Positions 55,322 through 62,801 of a stretch of DNA of 64,000 nt are shown here, piece after piece. The DNA lies in assembly GCF_025144665.1 (NCBI RefSeq), contig NZ_CP102294.1, forward strand, positions 2,418,001 to 2,482,000, in the 5' to 3' direction. The notes beneath the pieces were generated by a model. That model worked only from the letters and a program-made list of their open reading frames with translations. It did not search any database and was not told where the DNA came from. The DNA comes from Alistipes ihumii AP11. GTDB lineage: Bacteria; Bacteroidota; Bacteroidia; Bacteroidales; Rikenellaceae. Position 1 is the stretch's first letter, and the number at the start of each line of letters is the position of its first letter. The translations under genes and the position numbers were made by a program.

Positions 55322-55329
55322 TATATTTG
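55322..55329 (+). promoter_or_regulatory. Predicted -7 box for the redoxin-like gene
   Basis: TATATTTG matches TAnnTTTG and ends 24 nt before ATG 55354. A second box, TAACTTTG, is at 55282-55289. Confidence 0.45.
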
Positions 55330-55353
55330 TTTAACGCGAAATCGGATGAGCCT

Positions 55354-55824
55354 ATGGGAAGGTTTTGTTTGGCGGTCGTCGTTCTGCTGTTCTCGGCGGG
55401 TTCGTGCCCGGCCCAGAGGCTGGTTGTCGGGGAGAAAGCGCCCGAGCTGAAAGTGGGGGAGTGGCTCTCGCATAAGGACGCTCTGTCCGACTCGTGTCCG
55501 ACGCTCGTGGAATTTTTCTTTTCCCGTAGCGAGCCGAGCTTGCGTCGTCTGACGGTGCTCGACGGTTTTATACGCGATCATTCCGAACGGCTGAATGTGA
55601 TTCTGATGGTCCGCGAGAGCCGGGAGCGGCTCGCCGCGGCGCTGGAAGGGAAAGGCTACGCCTTTACTGTGGCGCTCGACGACGGGAACCGGACGTTCGC
55701 GGCCTATGGCGTGCAATTTGTTCCTTTCGCCGTGCTGTTCGACGCCCGGGGGCGGGTCGTATGGTTCGGCAACTCGTCGAAGTTCGGCGACGCGGAATTG
55801 CAGAGAGAGCTCGGCTGGAACTGA
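55354..55824 (+). CDS. Secreted thioredoxin/redoxin-fold protein lacking the catalytic cysteines
   Basis: This 156-aa protein has a signal peptide (MGRFCLAVVVLLFSAGSC then PAQ) and a TlpA/AhpC-like body: VVGEKAPELKVGEWLS at the start, LVEFFFSRSEPSLRRLTVLD at the active-site position and FVPFAVLFDARGRVVWFG with the cis-Pro. Aligned to TlpA proteins, the WCGPC site reads RSEPS: both Cys are Ser, and only the Pro is kept. A normal thiol-disulfide reaction is therefore impossible. The fold looks intact, which suggests a binding or scaffold role. The next gene (PqaA-like) starts 90 nt on. ATG 55354 follows the promoter box. Confidence 0.75.
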   Translation: MGRFCLAVVVLLFSAGSCPAQRLVVGEKAPELKVGEWLSHKDALSDSCPTLVEFFFSRSEPSLRRLTVLDGFIRDHSERLNVILMVRESRERLAAALEGKGYAFTVALDDGNRTFAAYGVQFVPFAVLFDARGRVVWFGNSSKFGDAELQRELGWN

Positions 55825-55914
55825 GTCCGGACTTTCCCGTAGCGCGTCGGGCCGGCGGAGCCGGCGCGCGCTTCTGTCCCGGGTAGTGTCTTTCGGCGGC
55901 ACATACTCGATATC

Positions 55915-57273
55915 ATGCTGCGACATCTTTCGATTCTGGGGTTTTCTCTGTGGGCAGGCTTCCTCTTTTGCGCCCGCTGTTTCGGCGGCGATTCCGTCCG
56001 TGCGCCGAAAGACCTGCTCGGCGCCTATTTGCGAAACGGCGATTATGCGTACGATTGGGAACTCGAGCGGAGCGCGCGCGACAGCGGCTGCACGATTCAT
56101 CGCCTGCGGCTGACCTCGCAGCGGTGGCGGGATCGCGTCTGGAAACACCGGCTTTCGGTGATCGTTCCGGACCGGGTTTCGCATCCGGGCGTACTGCTGT
56201 TCCTCTCGGGAGAGGGGGCCGGGGATAGTGCTCCCGTCCGCGATGGAGAGCCGGCCGAGTTTTGGCTGGCATCCGCCGCCAGGCTGGCTGCCGGGTGCGA
56301 GGCTGTGGTTGCGTTGCTGGGACAGGTGCCGAACCGGTCCTCGGCGGATAGTCTGAACGCCGGGGCATGGATACGCCGCACGCTGGAGCTGGCCGTCGAA
56401 GACGGGGACGACTCGTGGCCGTTGCTTTTCCCGATGACCAAGTGCGTGATCCGCGCGATGGACGCCGTGACCGAGTTCTGCGCCGAAATGCTGGGGCGCA
56501 AGGCCGGCGGTTTCGTGGTCGGCGGCGCGGCCGAGCAGGGGTGGGCCGTGTGGCTCGCCGCTTCCCGGGACGAGCGCATGTCGGCGATTTCGCCTTGGTG
56601 CGCCGATATGCTGAATGCGGGGCGCCGGGTCTCGGCTTCGTCCGCGCGGCCTTCGGTCGATTCGCCCGGAGACGGGTACGCTTCGGCCTTGCTGCACGGA
56701 TTGCCCGGAACCGAGCGAGGGCAGTCGCTCGTCGTGTCGGTCGATCCTTATGCCCGCGCGGATTCGCTGCCGATGCCCAAGCTGGTCGTGTCGGGAGCTG
56801 CCGCCTCGGCTCGGGAGGTTTCGGAAACAGCCGGTTGCCTCGATTCGCTGCCCGGTATCAACAGGATTCGCTATTTGCCGGGCGCCGGTCGTGACTTGTC
56901 GCGGGACTCGGCGGCTTTCGGTGCACTCGGAACGTTTTTCTCCATGTTGCTCGAGGACGAGGAATTTCCGTCCTGCCGGTATTCGGCGCGTCGCAAAGGC
57001 GACTCGCTGAGCATCGACCTGTCGTTCGCGCCGGACCGGCTCGTCGGGGCGGAGCGGTGGTATGCCGTCTCGGATACGCTCGACTTCGGCGGTTCGGACT
57101 GGCATGCCGAGCCGCTGGCGCTGTCCGGAACCGGCCGGACGACCGTTACGGTCCCGTTCCCTTCCCTCGGGTATGCGGCTTGCTATGTCGATCTGATTTA
57201 TCGGACGGCCGGCGGTCGGCCCTACCGGTTCTCGACCCGGATTTTCCTTTTCGGCGGGAAACGGGTTTTCTGA
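55915..57273 (+). CDS. PhoPQ-activated pathogenicity-related (PqaA-like) protein, predicted catalytically dead
   Basis: This 452-aa protein has a signal peptide (MLRHLSILGFSLWAGFLFCA) and the conserved PhoPQ_related (PF10142) blocks: HRLRLTSQRWRDRVWKHRLS, VIVPDRVSHPGVLLFLSGEG, VVALLGQVPNRSS and PMTKCVIRAMDAVTEFC. From memory of the family, the nucleophile block GASKRGW reads GAAEQGW here (Ser to Ala), the acid block around MPKL reads VVSGAAAS (Asp to Ala), and the His block (YVPNxxHSL-like) reads YLPGAGRDL (His to Arg). All three triad residues are changed, and the segment after DMLN is shortened. The fold should persist, so a binding role is likely. It is near the secreted Cys-less redoxin and may be co-transcribed with it. 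Confidence 0.75.
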   Translation: MLRHLSILGFSLWAGFLFCARCFGGDSVRAPKDLLGAYLRNGDYAYDWELERSARDSGCTIHRLRLTSQRWRDRVWKHRLSVIVPDRVSHPGVLLFLSGEGAGDSAPVRDGEPAEFWLASAARLAAGCEAVVALLGQVPNRSSADSLNAGAWIRRTLELAVEDGDDSWPLLFPMTKCVIRAMDAVTEFCAEMLGRKAGGFVVGGAAEQGWAVWLAASRDERMSAISPWCADMLNAGRRVSASSARPSVDSPGDGYASALLHGLPGTERGQSLVVSVDPYARADSLPMPKLVVSGAAASAREVSETAGCLDSLPGINRIRYLPGAGRDLSRDSAAFGALGTFFSMLLEDEEFPSCRYSARRKGDSLSIDLSFAPDRLVGAERWYAVSDTLDFGGSDWHAEPLALSGTGRTTVTVPFPSLGYAACYVDLIYRTAGGRPYRFSTRIFLFGGKRVF

Positions 57274-57708
57274 TACGATGGTCTGGAACGACCGGTTTCC
57301 TTTTGTTCTCGGCGAGTTTTTTTCGCAGAGACCGTTGCCTTCGGTTTGTCGGGTTATGGCAAGTTGAGGGAACTTGTCTCTGCGGCCGGCGGTCGGGGAG
57401 TGTCCCCGAATCGTAAAGCCGGTAAGTATCCGGAACAATGTCCGGAATCGCGGGGCGCGGGTATGGCCGTTTCCGAGGAGGCGGAACCGGTTCCGGTCGG
57501 GCAGTCCCTCCTGTCTGGGCAGGGAAAAGGGCGAGAGCCGGTACGGGTTTGTTAGGACGTCGAAGAGAATGTCGGGAAATGCCGCCGGTCGGGAGAGGCT
57601 CTTCACGGCGCTCGCCGAATCGGCCCGGCCGAGCGGGCGGGGAATGGAACGGACCGTACATGTCTCGAGACATGTACGGTCCGTATGCCGATGACTGCCG
57701 GCGTCGGG
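57274..57708. other. Convergent intergenic region
   Basis: This 435-bp gap between the PqaA-like (+) and clpX (-) genes contains the long palindrome at 57649-57684. An imperfect GGAAACGGGT/ACCGGTTTCC pair followed by TTTTG just after the PqaA-like stop may be a weak terminator. No gene is recognised. Confidence 0.5.
57649..57684 (-). terminator. 36-bp perfect palindrome after clpX
   Basis: An 18-nt arm (ACGGACCGTACATGTCTC) is followed by its exact reverse complement. It starts 24 nt past the clpX stop. It is probably a terminator, though no T-run follows on the minus strand. Confidence 0.7.
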
Positions 57709-58971
57709 TCAGCTTACGGCCTTGAGCCGGCGGAACTTCTCGTTGTCGATCTTGCTTCGGGCGTAGTCGAGCGTGACGGTGAAGCTCTTTTTCGAGTTCT
57801 TGCGGCTCGGCAGCTCGAACATGCTGTCCATCATCACCGCCTCGCAGATCGAGCGCAGGCCGCGCGCGCCGAGACGGTATTCGACCGCCTTGTCGACGAT
57901 GTAGTCGAGCGCGTCGTCGTCGAACGACAGCGCGATGCCGTCCATTTCGAACAGCTTGACGTACTGGCGGACGATGGCGTTTTTCGGCTCGGTGAGAATC
58001 GAGCGCAGGGCCGCGCGGTCGAGCGGTTCGAGGTAGGTGAGCACCGGGATTCGGCCGATCAGCTCGGGAATCAGCCCGAACGACTTCAGGTCCTGCGGCA
58101 GCACGTACTGCATGATGTCGTCCGTGTCGACGCGCTCCTTGCGCAGTTGGCCGTAGCCGACGGCCTGCGTGTTGAGCCGCCGGGCGATCTTTTTCTCGAT
58201 GCCGTCGAAAGCGCCTCCGCAGACGAACAGGATGTTCGTCGTGTCGACCTGGATGAATTTCTGGTCGGGGTGCTTGCGTCCGCCTTGGGGCGGCACGTTG
58301 ACCACCGTTCCCTCGAGAATCTTGAGCAGGGCCTGCTGTACGCCCTCGCCCGAGACGTCGCGCGTGATCGACGGGTTGTCGCCCTTGCGGGCGATCTTGT
58401 CGATCTCGTCGATAAAGACGATTCCCCGTTCGGCCAAGGCTACGTCGTAGTCGGCCGCCTGAAGCAGCCGCGAGAGGATGCTCTCGACGTCTTCGCCCAC
58501 GTAGCCCGCTTCGGTCAGTACGGTCGCGTCGACGATCGTGAACGGGACTTTCAGCAGCTTGGCGATCGTCCGGGCCATCAGCGTCTTGCCCGTACCGGTC
58601 GGACCGACCATCAGGATGTTCGACTTGTCGATCTCGATCTGCTTTTCGCCGCTCTGCTCGTGCATCAGCCTCTTGTAGTGGTTGTATACGGCGACGGCCA
58701 TGTGGCGCTTGGCCTCGTCCTGTCCGATAACGTACTGGTCCAGAAAGGCCTTGATGTCCGCCGGTTTCATCAGTTCCTCGAGCCGGATCGGCTTGGCTTT
58801 TTTGCTGTCGAGCGCGGCCTTGCTCTGCTCGAGCAGCGAGTGTCCGCGCTCGATGCACTGGTCGCAGATGCAGGCACCGTCGCTGCCGGCGAACAGAACG
58901 CCGACCTCGCTGCGGGGCGACCCGCAGAACGAGCAGCAATCGGTTTCTTTCGTAGTAGTCTTTTTCCCCAT
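57709..58971 (-). CDS. clpX: ATP-dependent Clp protease ATP-binding subunit ClpX
   Basis: This 420-aa AAA+ unfoldase delivers tagged proteins to ClpP. The N-terminal C4 zinc finger is [12 protein letters not shown] with [10 protein letters not shown]. Walker A is [20 protein letters not shown], Walker B is [17 protein letters not shown], and the pore loop is [26 protein letters not shown] holds the ClpP-binding loop in the Bacteroidetes VGY form rather than [20 protein letters not shown] is the sensor 2 region. It lies 72 nt after clpP on the same strand, so they are probably co-transcribed. A palindromic terminator follows. Confidence 0.97.
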   Translation of the reverse strand: MGKKTTTKETDCCSFCGSPRSEVGVLFAGSDGACICDQCIERGHSLLEQSKAALDSKKAKPIRLEELMKPADIKAFLDQYVIGQDEAKRHMAVAVYNHYKRLMHEQSGEKQIEIDKSNILMVGPTGTGKTLMARTIAKLLKVPFTIVDATVLTEAGYVGEDVESILSRLLQAADYDVALAERGIVFIDEIDKIARKGDNPSITRDVSGEGVQQALLKILEGTVVNVPPQGGRKHPDQKFIQVDTTNILFVCGGAFDGIEKKIARRLNTQAVGYGQLRKERVDTDDIMQYVLPQDLKSFGLIPELIGRIPVLTYLEPLDRAALRSILTEPKNAIVRQYVKLFEMDGIALSFDDDALDYIVDKAVEYRLGARGLRSICEAVMMDSMFELPSRKNSKKSFTVTLDYARSKIDNEKFRRLKAVS

Positions 58972-59043
58972 AGGATTCGTTATGCGGGGCGTTTCCGGGC
59001 CGGGCCCGAAAGGTCCCCTTTGTTTTCAAAAACGGATGTTCGG

Positions 59044-59721
59044 TCACTTCTTCTTGCGCCCGGCGAGCACCTCGTCGATCAGGCCGTACTCCTTGGCCTC
59101 GGGAGCCGTCATCCAGTAGTCTCGGTCGGCGTCCTTCTCGATCTTCGACAGCTTGACGCCCGAGTGGGCCGACAGAATTTCGTACAATTCCTTCTTGGTG
59201 CGCAGGATCTGCCGCGCCGTGATTTCGATGTCCGACGCCTGTCCCTCGACGCCGCCCAGCGGCTGATGGATCATCACGCGCGAGTGGGGCAGGGCCGAGC
59301 GCTTGCCCGCCGTTCCGGCTGTGAGCAGGACGGCTCCCATGCTGGCCGCCAAACCCGTGCAGATCGTCGCCACGTCGGACGAAATCAACTGCATCGTGTC
59401 GTAGATGCCCAGTCCGGCCGATACGGAGCCGCCCGGGGAGTTGATGTAGATCTGGATGTCCTTCTCGGGCTCGGTCGACTCGAGGAACAGCAGCTGCGCT
59501 TGGATGATATTCGCCGCGTCGTCGTAGATCGGTACGCCCAGAAAGATGATGCGGTCCATCATCAGCCGCGAGAAGACGTCCATCGTCGCGACGTTCATCT
59601 GCCGCTCCTCGATGATCGTCGGCGAAATGTATTCCTGCGTGATCGTGTTGAACCGGTGCAGCTTCAGGCTGCTGATCCCGGCGTGGCCGGCGGCGTATTT
59701 CTCGAATTCGCTTTTACCCAT
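59044..59721 (-). CDS. clpP: ATP-dependent Clp protease proteolytic subunit ClpP
   Basis: This 225-aa serine protease forms the barrel that degrades substrates from ClpX or ClpC. The nucleophile block is [20 protein letters not shown] (Ser), the His block is [20 protein letters not shown], and the Asp lies in the region of [20 protein letters not shown]. The oxyanion Gly pair is in [23 protein letters not shown] 59721 ([15 protein letters not shown]) is chosen over ATG 59778, which would add 19 residues with no similarity. It precedes clpX. In most Bacteroidales clpP follows tig, but here two other genes lie between. Confidence 0.95.
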   Translation of the reverse strand: MGKSEFEKYAAGHAGISSLKLHRFNTITQEYISPTIIEERQMNVATMDVFSRLMMDRIIFLGVPIYDDAANIIQAQLLFLESTEPEKDIQIYINSPGGSVSAGLGIYDTMQLISSDVATICTGLAASMGAVLLTAGTAGKRSALPHSRVMIHQPLGGVEGQASDIEITARQILRTKKELYEILSAHSGVKLSKIEKDADRDYWMTAPEAKEYGLIDEVLAGRKKK

Positions 59722-59829
59722 AGTTATTCCGTTTTTACTGTTTCGACTCTGTTGACGTTCAAATGCCTGTGACGGCAAGTTTCTAAAGCAAACCCCGAAC
59801 CAAAAAGCGTCCCGGGAGATTTTCCCCGT

Positions 59830-60609
59830 TCAGCGTACCGGCGTAACGACCGAAACGACCGCCCGATGGTCGGAAAATTCCGAAGGAACGACCCGAGTCG
59901 ATTCCAGTCTCCATTTTCCGGCCGGGAAACCGAACAGGTAGTCGAGCCGGATTTCGGGCCCGTCGGCCGGGAAGGTGGGCTGCCGGTCGCACAGCATCTT
60001 TCCCGTTCGGGTCATCGTCTCGATTTCCGGAGCGTTCGGTCCGGCGTTGAAATCTCCGCCGAGGAGCGCGGGGAAGCGCAGACTTCCGATTTCCCGGGCG
60101 ATGAACTCGGCTTGCATCCGACGGCTCTGCGCGCTCAGCGACAGATGGGTCGAGGCGAAAACGATCGTGTCTCCGCCTGCCTCGATCGTGGCGAGCAGCA
60201 GCGCCCGGGGTTCCTCGGTCGCGGATGCCTGCGGCAGCATCAGCTTTTGCACGCTGATGTACGGTCCGGCGGTCAGTATGCCGATTCCGTACCACCCTCC
60301 GGCATGGGGTATGGTTTTCCCGTAGAGCGGGAACATGCCGGTCCGCAGGCCCAACTCCGTCACGAAGTCTTTGTCGTGCTGGCGCTCGACGCCCGGCCGC
60401 CGGGTGCGGCAGTCGATCTCCTGAAGAGCGACCAGATCGGGCCGCTGCGCGCGGATCGCTTCGGCGAGCTCCTCCAGCGAAGCTTTCTCGCCGAAGCGAA
60501 GATTGTAAGTCATGATCTTCAGGCTCAGCGAGTCCCCGCCGTGAAGCGTCGCCACGGAACATGCCGCCGTCAGTACGACGCAAAGCAGAATCTCTCGAAG
60601 GTATTTCAT
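59830..60609 (-). CDS. Secreted endonuclease/exonuclease/phosphatase (EEP) family protein
   Basis: This 259-aa protein has a signal peptide (MKYLREILLCVVLTAACSVA). EEP-fold motifs are IMTYNLRFG (catalytic Asn), PDLVALQEIDCRT (metal Glu), FASTHLSLSAQSRRMQAEFI, ALLGGDFNAGPNAPEIETM (Asp/Asn) and the C-terminal SDHRAVVSVV (catalytic His). The site is complete, so a metal-dependent phosphodiesterase or phosphatase is likely; the substrate (nucleic acid, lipid or sugar phosphate) is unknown. It lies 102 nt after the glycosidase-like lipoprotein gene and 108 nt before clpP on the same strand. It has its own promoter-like box. Confidence 0.85.
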   Translation of the reverse strand: MKYLREILLCVVLTAACSVATLHGGDSLSLKIMTYNLRFGEKASLEELAEAIRAQRPDLVALQEIDCRTRRPGVERQHDKDFVTELGLRTGMFPLYGKTIPHAGGWYGIGILTAGPYISVQKLMLPQASATEEPRALLLATIEAGGDTIVFASTHLSLSAQSRRMQAEFIAREIGSLRFPALLGGDFNAGPNAPEIETMTRTGKMLCDRQPTFPADGPEIRLDYLFGFPAGKWRLESTRVVPSEFSDHRAVVSVVTPVR

Positions 60610-60641
60610 CGTCCGGATGTTGAGTCGGCAGAAACCGTCTG

Positions 60642-60649
60642 CAAAGATA
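60642..60649 (-). promoter_or_regulatory. Predicted -7 box for the EEP-family gene
   Basis: The minus strand reads TATCTTTG, 33 nt upstream of the ATG at 60609. No spaced TTTG is visible. Confidence 0.5.
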
Positions 60650-60711
60650 GCCTAATTCGCCGGAAAATCTGTTCGGTTTCTCGATAATTCGCTTCGGCCG
60701 GGGCCGCGATG

Positions 60712-62652
60712 CTATTCGACGGCCAGCCAGCCGACATTCCAGCCTTCCAGAGCGGGAATCCGGACGACCGCATCCGTGCCTTCGTACCGGGGACGCAGGA
60801 TTTCGTCCGGTTGTCCCGCTTTTTTCCAGACGAAAGTGCGTTTCGCCTCCGGCGGACATCCGCGCAGGCGGAGCCGGATCGAATCCTGTTTCGAGATACT
60901 GCAGTTGAGCAGCATGACGGAACGCAGGTTCTGCGCCGAGTCGATCCGGGGCACGACGGCGGCCTGAGCCATCGTCTCCATGATCGCCGGAAGCTTCCCG
61001 TCCGAAAGCCAGTCGGCGATGCGCAGCAGATTCAGTCTTCCGGCATTGTTGACGTCGGCGCTGAACGAAGGAACGACTGCCGTCCTGCCTCCGTTCCCGG
61101 AGATCATGCACTCGACTCCGGCGAGTCCGTCGGGAACCGGAACGTCCGTAAGCAGCGTATCGAGTCTGCGCTGCCGTGCCTGTTCCCATGCCGCCCGGTT
61201 GAGCAGGATGCCCCGGGTGCCGAAAAGCCGGGCGGCCTCGTCTCGGGCCAGTCCCTGCACGGCCGAAGCGTCCATGATGAGTGCCGACGAATGGTTCCCG
61301 TCGGGGCAGAAGGGCAGGCCGAGTGTCGCCATATCGTAGATCATATCGCCGGATCCCGCAACGCTCCATGCGAAAGAGGGTTCGCCCGCCTCCGTATCGC
61401 GCAACGCATGGTCGGGACCGATATAAGGATCGATTCCGCCCGGTTCCGTCCCTCGGTTGAAGGCGACGTATTGCTCGTAGAACGGGCGCCAGGCGCTCAG
61501 CGACTTGAAATAGTTGTCCGCATACCACTGCATCGGCTCCGAAGCGGCGCAGATGATCGCGTACGAGAGCTGAGTCGCTCCCATGGCCAGGTAGAACATA
61601 GACTCCACGCACAGGCCGTGAGGAGATTTGCCGGTCGCGCGGTGTCTGTATCCTTCCACCTCGGCGGCTATTTCGCGCACGGACGGCTTCAGACGGCGGA
61701 TCTGGCGGGCCATGTCGTATCCCTTGAGCAGCATGCCTCTGGGGGCGTGGTCGTCGTAGAATCCGTTTCCCGGCCGGGAAGCCGGGGCCAGTCCGGTCTC
61801 TTCCTCCAGCGCGTCGAGCGTCGGGTTCCAGTCCCGTCCTTCCATGAGTTCGCGGTGAAAATTGGCATGCTGCAAGCCCATCCGGGTGCCGGGCGAAACC
61901 TCGTGGACGGCTCGCGCGACAGTCCGGGCTACCTCGGCGAGGCTCTGCTGGCAGAACGATATCCATTGCCGCCGCAGCCGGCCTTCCCCTTCGTTCCTGT
62001 CCAGCGCCTCGACCAGCGTTTCCCGGGTCCAGTGCTCCCCGTGCTGCCGGTTGAACAGGTTGAGGCAGGTATCGCAGAAACAGAGCTGCCGCGCCGGAGC
62101 GTGATACGTGACGCGCAAGTCGTCGTCCAGCCATATGCAGGACGGCCGGCATAGCCCGGCGTACAGGGCATAGATTTCTCTGAGGTAGTCGTGGAAAGCC
62201 TGCTGGCGGGGACAGCTCGAAGTGACGGTCCGGACATTCCGCGCGTCGACGATATTGCCCCATGTGAGCTCCGGGTGGGGCCGCGCTGCTCCCGATTCGA
62301 AATCGTCCCCGTGACCGAGCGTTATTCCCTGTATCGACACGCCGATGCCCGCATTCCGCAGCCGTTCGGCCGCTACGGCCATGGCCCGCGCGGATTCTTT
62401 GTGCGCTTCTTTCGAGAAAGTCTCGAATTCCATGCAGAGCCAGACTTCGTCGCAAAAGTCCGGATACTTCTTCAGCGCCTGAAGCAGCTCTTCTCTGAGC
62501 GCGCTGTCCTTGTGATGATCGGGCCACAGCCGCACGATCATCTTGAACTCGGGATAGTCCGGGCTGGCCTTCTCCGTCCGGGACCCGCACGCCGTCGACA
62601 GTAAGAGGCCCAGCAGGCAGCACGTTCGGGTAAAGAGTCTCCCTGATTTCAT
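60712..62652 (-). CDS. Lipoprotein with glycosidase-like TIM-barrel features, family unidentified
   Basis: This 646-aa protein has a lipoprotein signal (MKSGRLFTRTCCLLGLLLST then AC, Cys22). No acidic cluster follows the Cys, so it may face the periplasm. The body reads like a barrel glycosidase: KMIVRLWPDHHKDSALREEL, ISIQGITLGHG-like SIQGITLGHGDDFES, CIWLDDDLRVTYHAP, a Cys pair in LCFCDTCLNLFNRQHG, and AAEVEGYRHRATGK. Acidic clusters at WLDDDLR and the Glu in EVEGYRH may be catalytic. The C-terminal 250 residues probably form beta-sandwich and Rossmann-like accessory domains. I do not recognise a numbered GH family. It lies between tig and clpP, an unusual place, with a terminator upstream. 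Confidence 0.6.
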   Translation of the reverse strand: MKSGRLFTRTCCLLGLLLSTACGSRTEKASPDYPEFKMIVRLWPDHHKDSALREELLQALKKYPDFCDEVWLCMEFETFSKEAHKESARAMAVAAERLRNAGIGVSIQGITLGHGDDFESGAARPHPELTWGNIVDARNVRTVTSSCPRQQAFHDYLREIYALYAGLCRPSCIWLDDDLRVTYHAPARQLCFCDTCLNLFNRQHGEHWTRETLVEALDRNEGEGRLRRQWISFCQQSLAEVARTVARAVHEVSPGTRMGLQHANFHRELMEGRDWNPTLDALEEETGLAPASRPGNGFYDDHAPRGMLLKGYDMARQIRRLKPSVREIAAEVEGYRHRATGKSPHGLCVESMFYLAMGATQLSYAIICAASEPMQWYADNYFKSLSAWRPFYEQYVAFNRGTEPGGIDPYIGPDHALRDTEAGEPSFAWSVAGSGDMIYDMATLGLPFCPDGNHSSALIMDASAVQGLARDEAARLFGTRGILLNRAAWEQARQRRLDTLLTDVPVPDGLAGVECMISGNGGRTAVVPSFSADVNNAGRLNLLRIADWLSDGKLPAIMETMAQAAVVPRIDSAQNLRSVMLLNCSISKQDSIRLRLRGCPPEAKRTFVWKKAGQPDEILRPRYEGTDAVVRIPALEGWNVGWLAVE

Positions 62653-62742
62653 GTCGTCGTGGTTTTACGGTTCGTTCCGTCACGAAGTTAGCAAAATAAT
62701 CCGAATCCTGCCCCGCCGGACGAATTCCATGGCGGATCAATG

Positions 62743-62776
62743 AAAAAGAGGAGCTTCACGTGAAGCTCCTCTTTTT
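62743..62776 (-). terminator. Bidirectional-type terminator after tig
   Basis: AAAAAGAGGAGCTTCAC followed by GTGAAGCTCCTCTTTTT is a 34-nt perfect palindrome with A-runs and T-runs at its ends, so it can terminate in both directions. It begins 25 nt past the tig stop. Confidence 0.93.
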
Positions 62777-62801
62777 TTGCGGTTAACGAATGCTCCGGCG
62801 C

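Noticed and set aside
57685-59772. 695-codon open frame on the + strand, antisense to clpX and clpP
   Set aside because: The amino-acid composition (Arg/Asp/Val/Leu-rich, no motifs) is that of a GC-rich mirror frame. clpX and clpP on the minus strand are certain.
59783-62740. 985-codon open frame on the minus strand over the EEP and lipoprotein genes
   Set aside because: It is another frame on the same strand as both real genes, Arg-rich with no family motifs.
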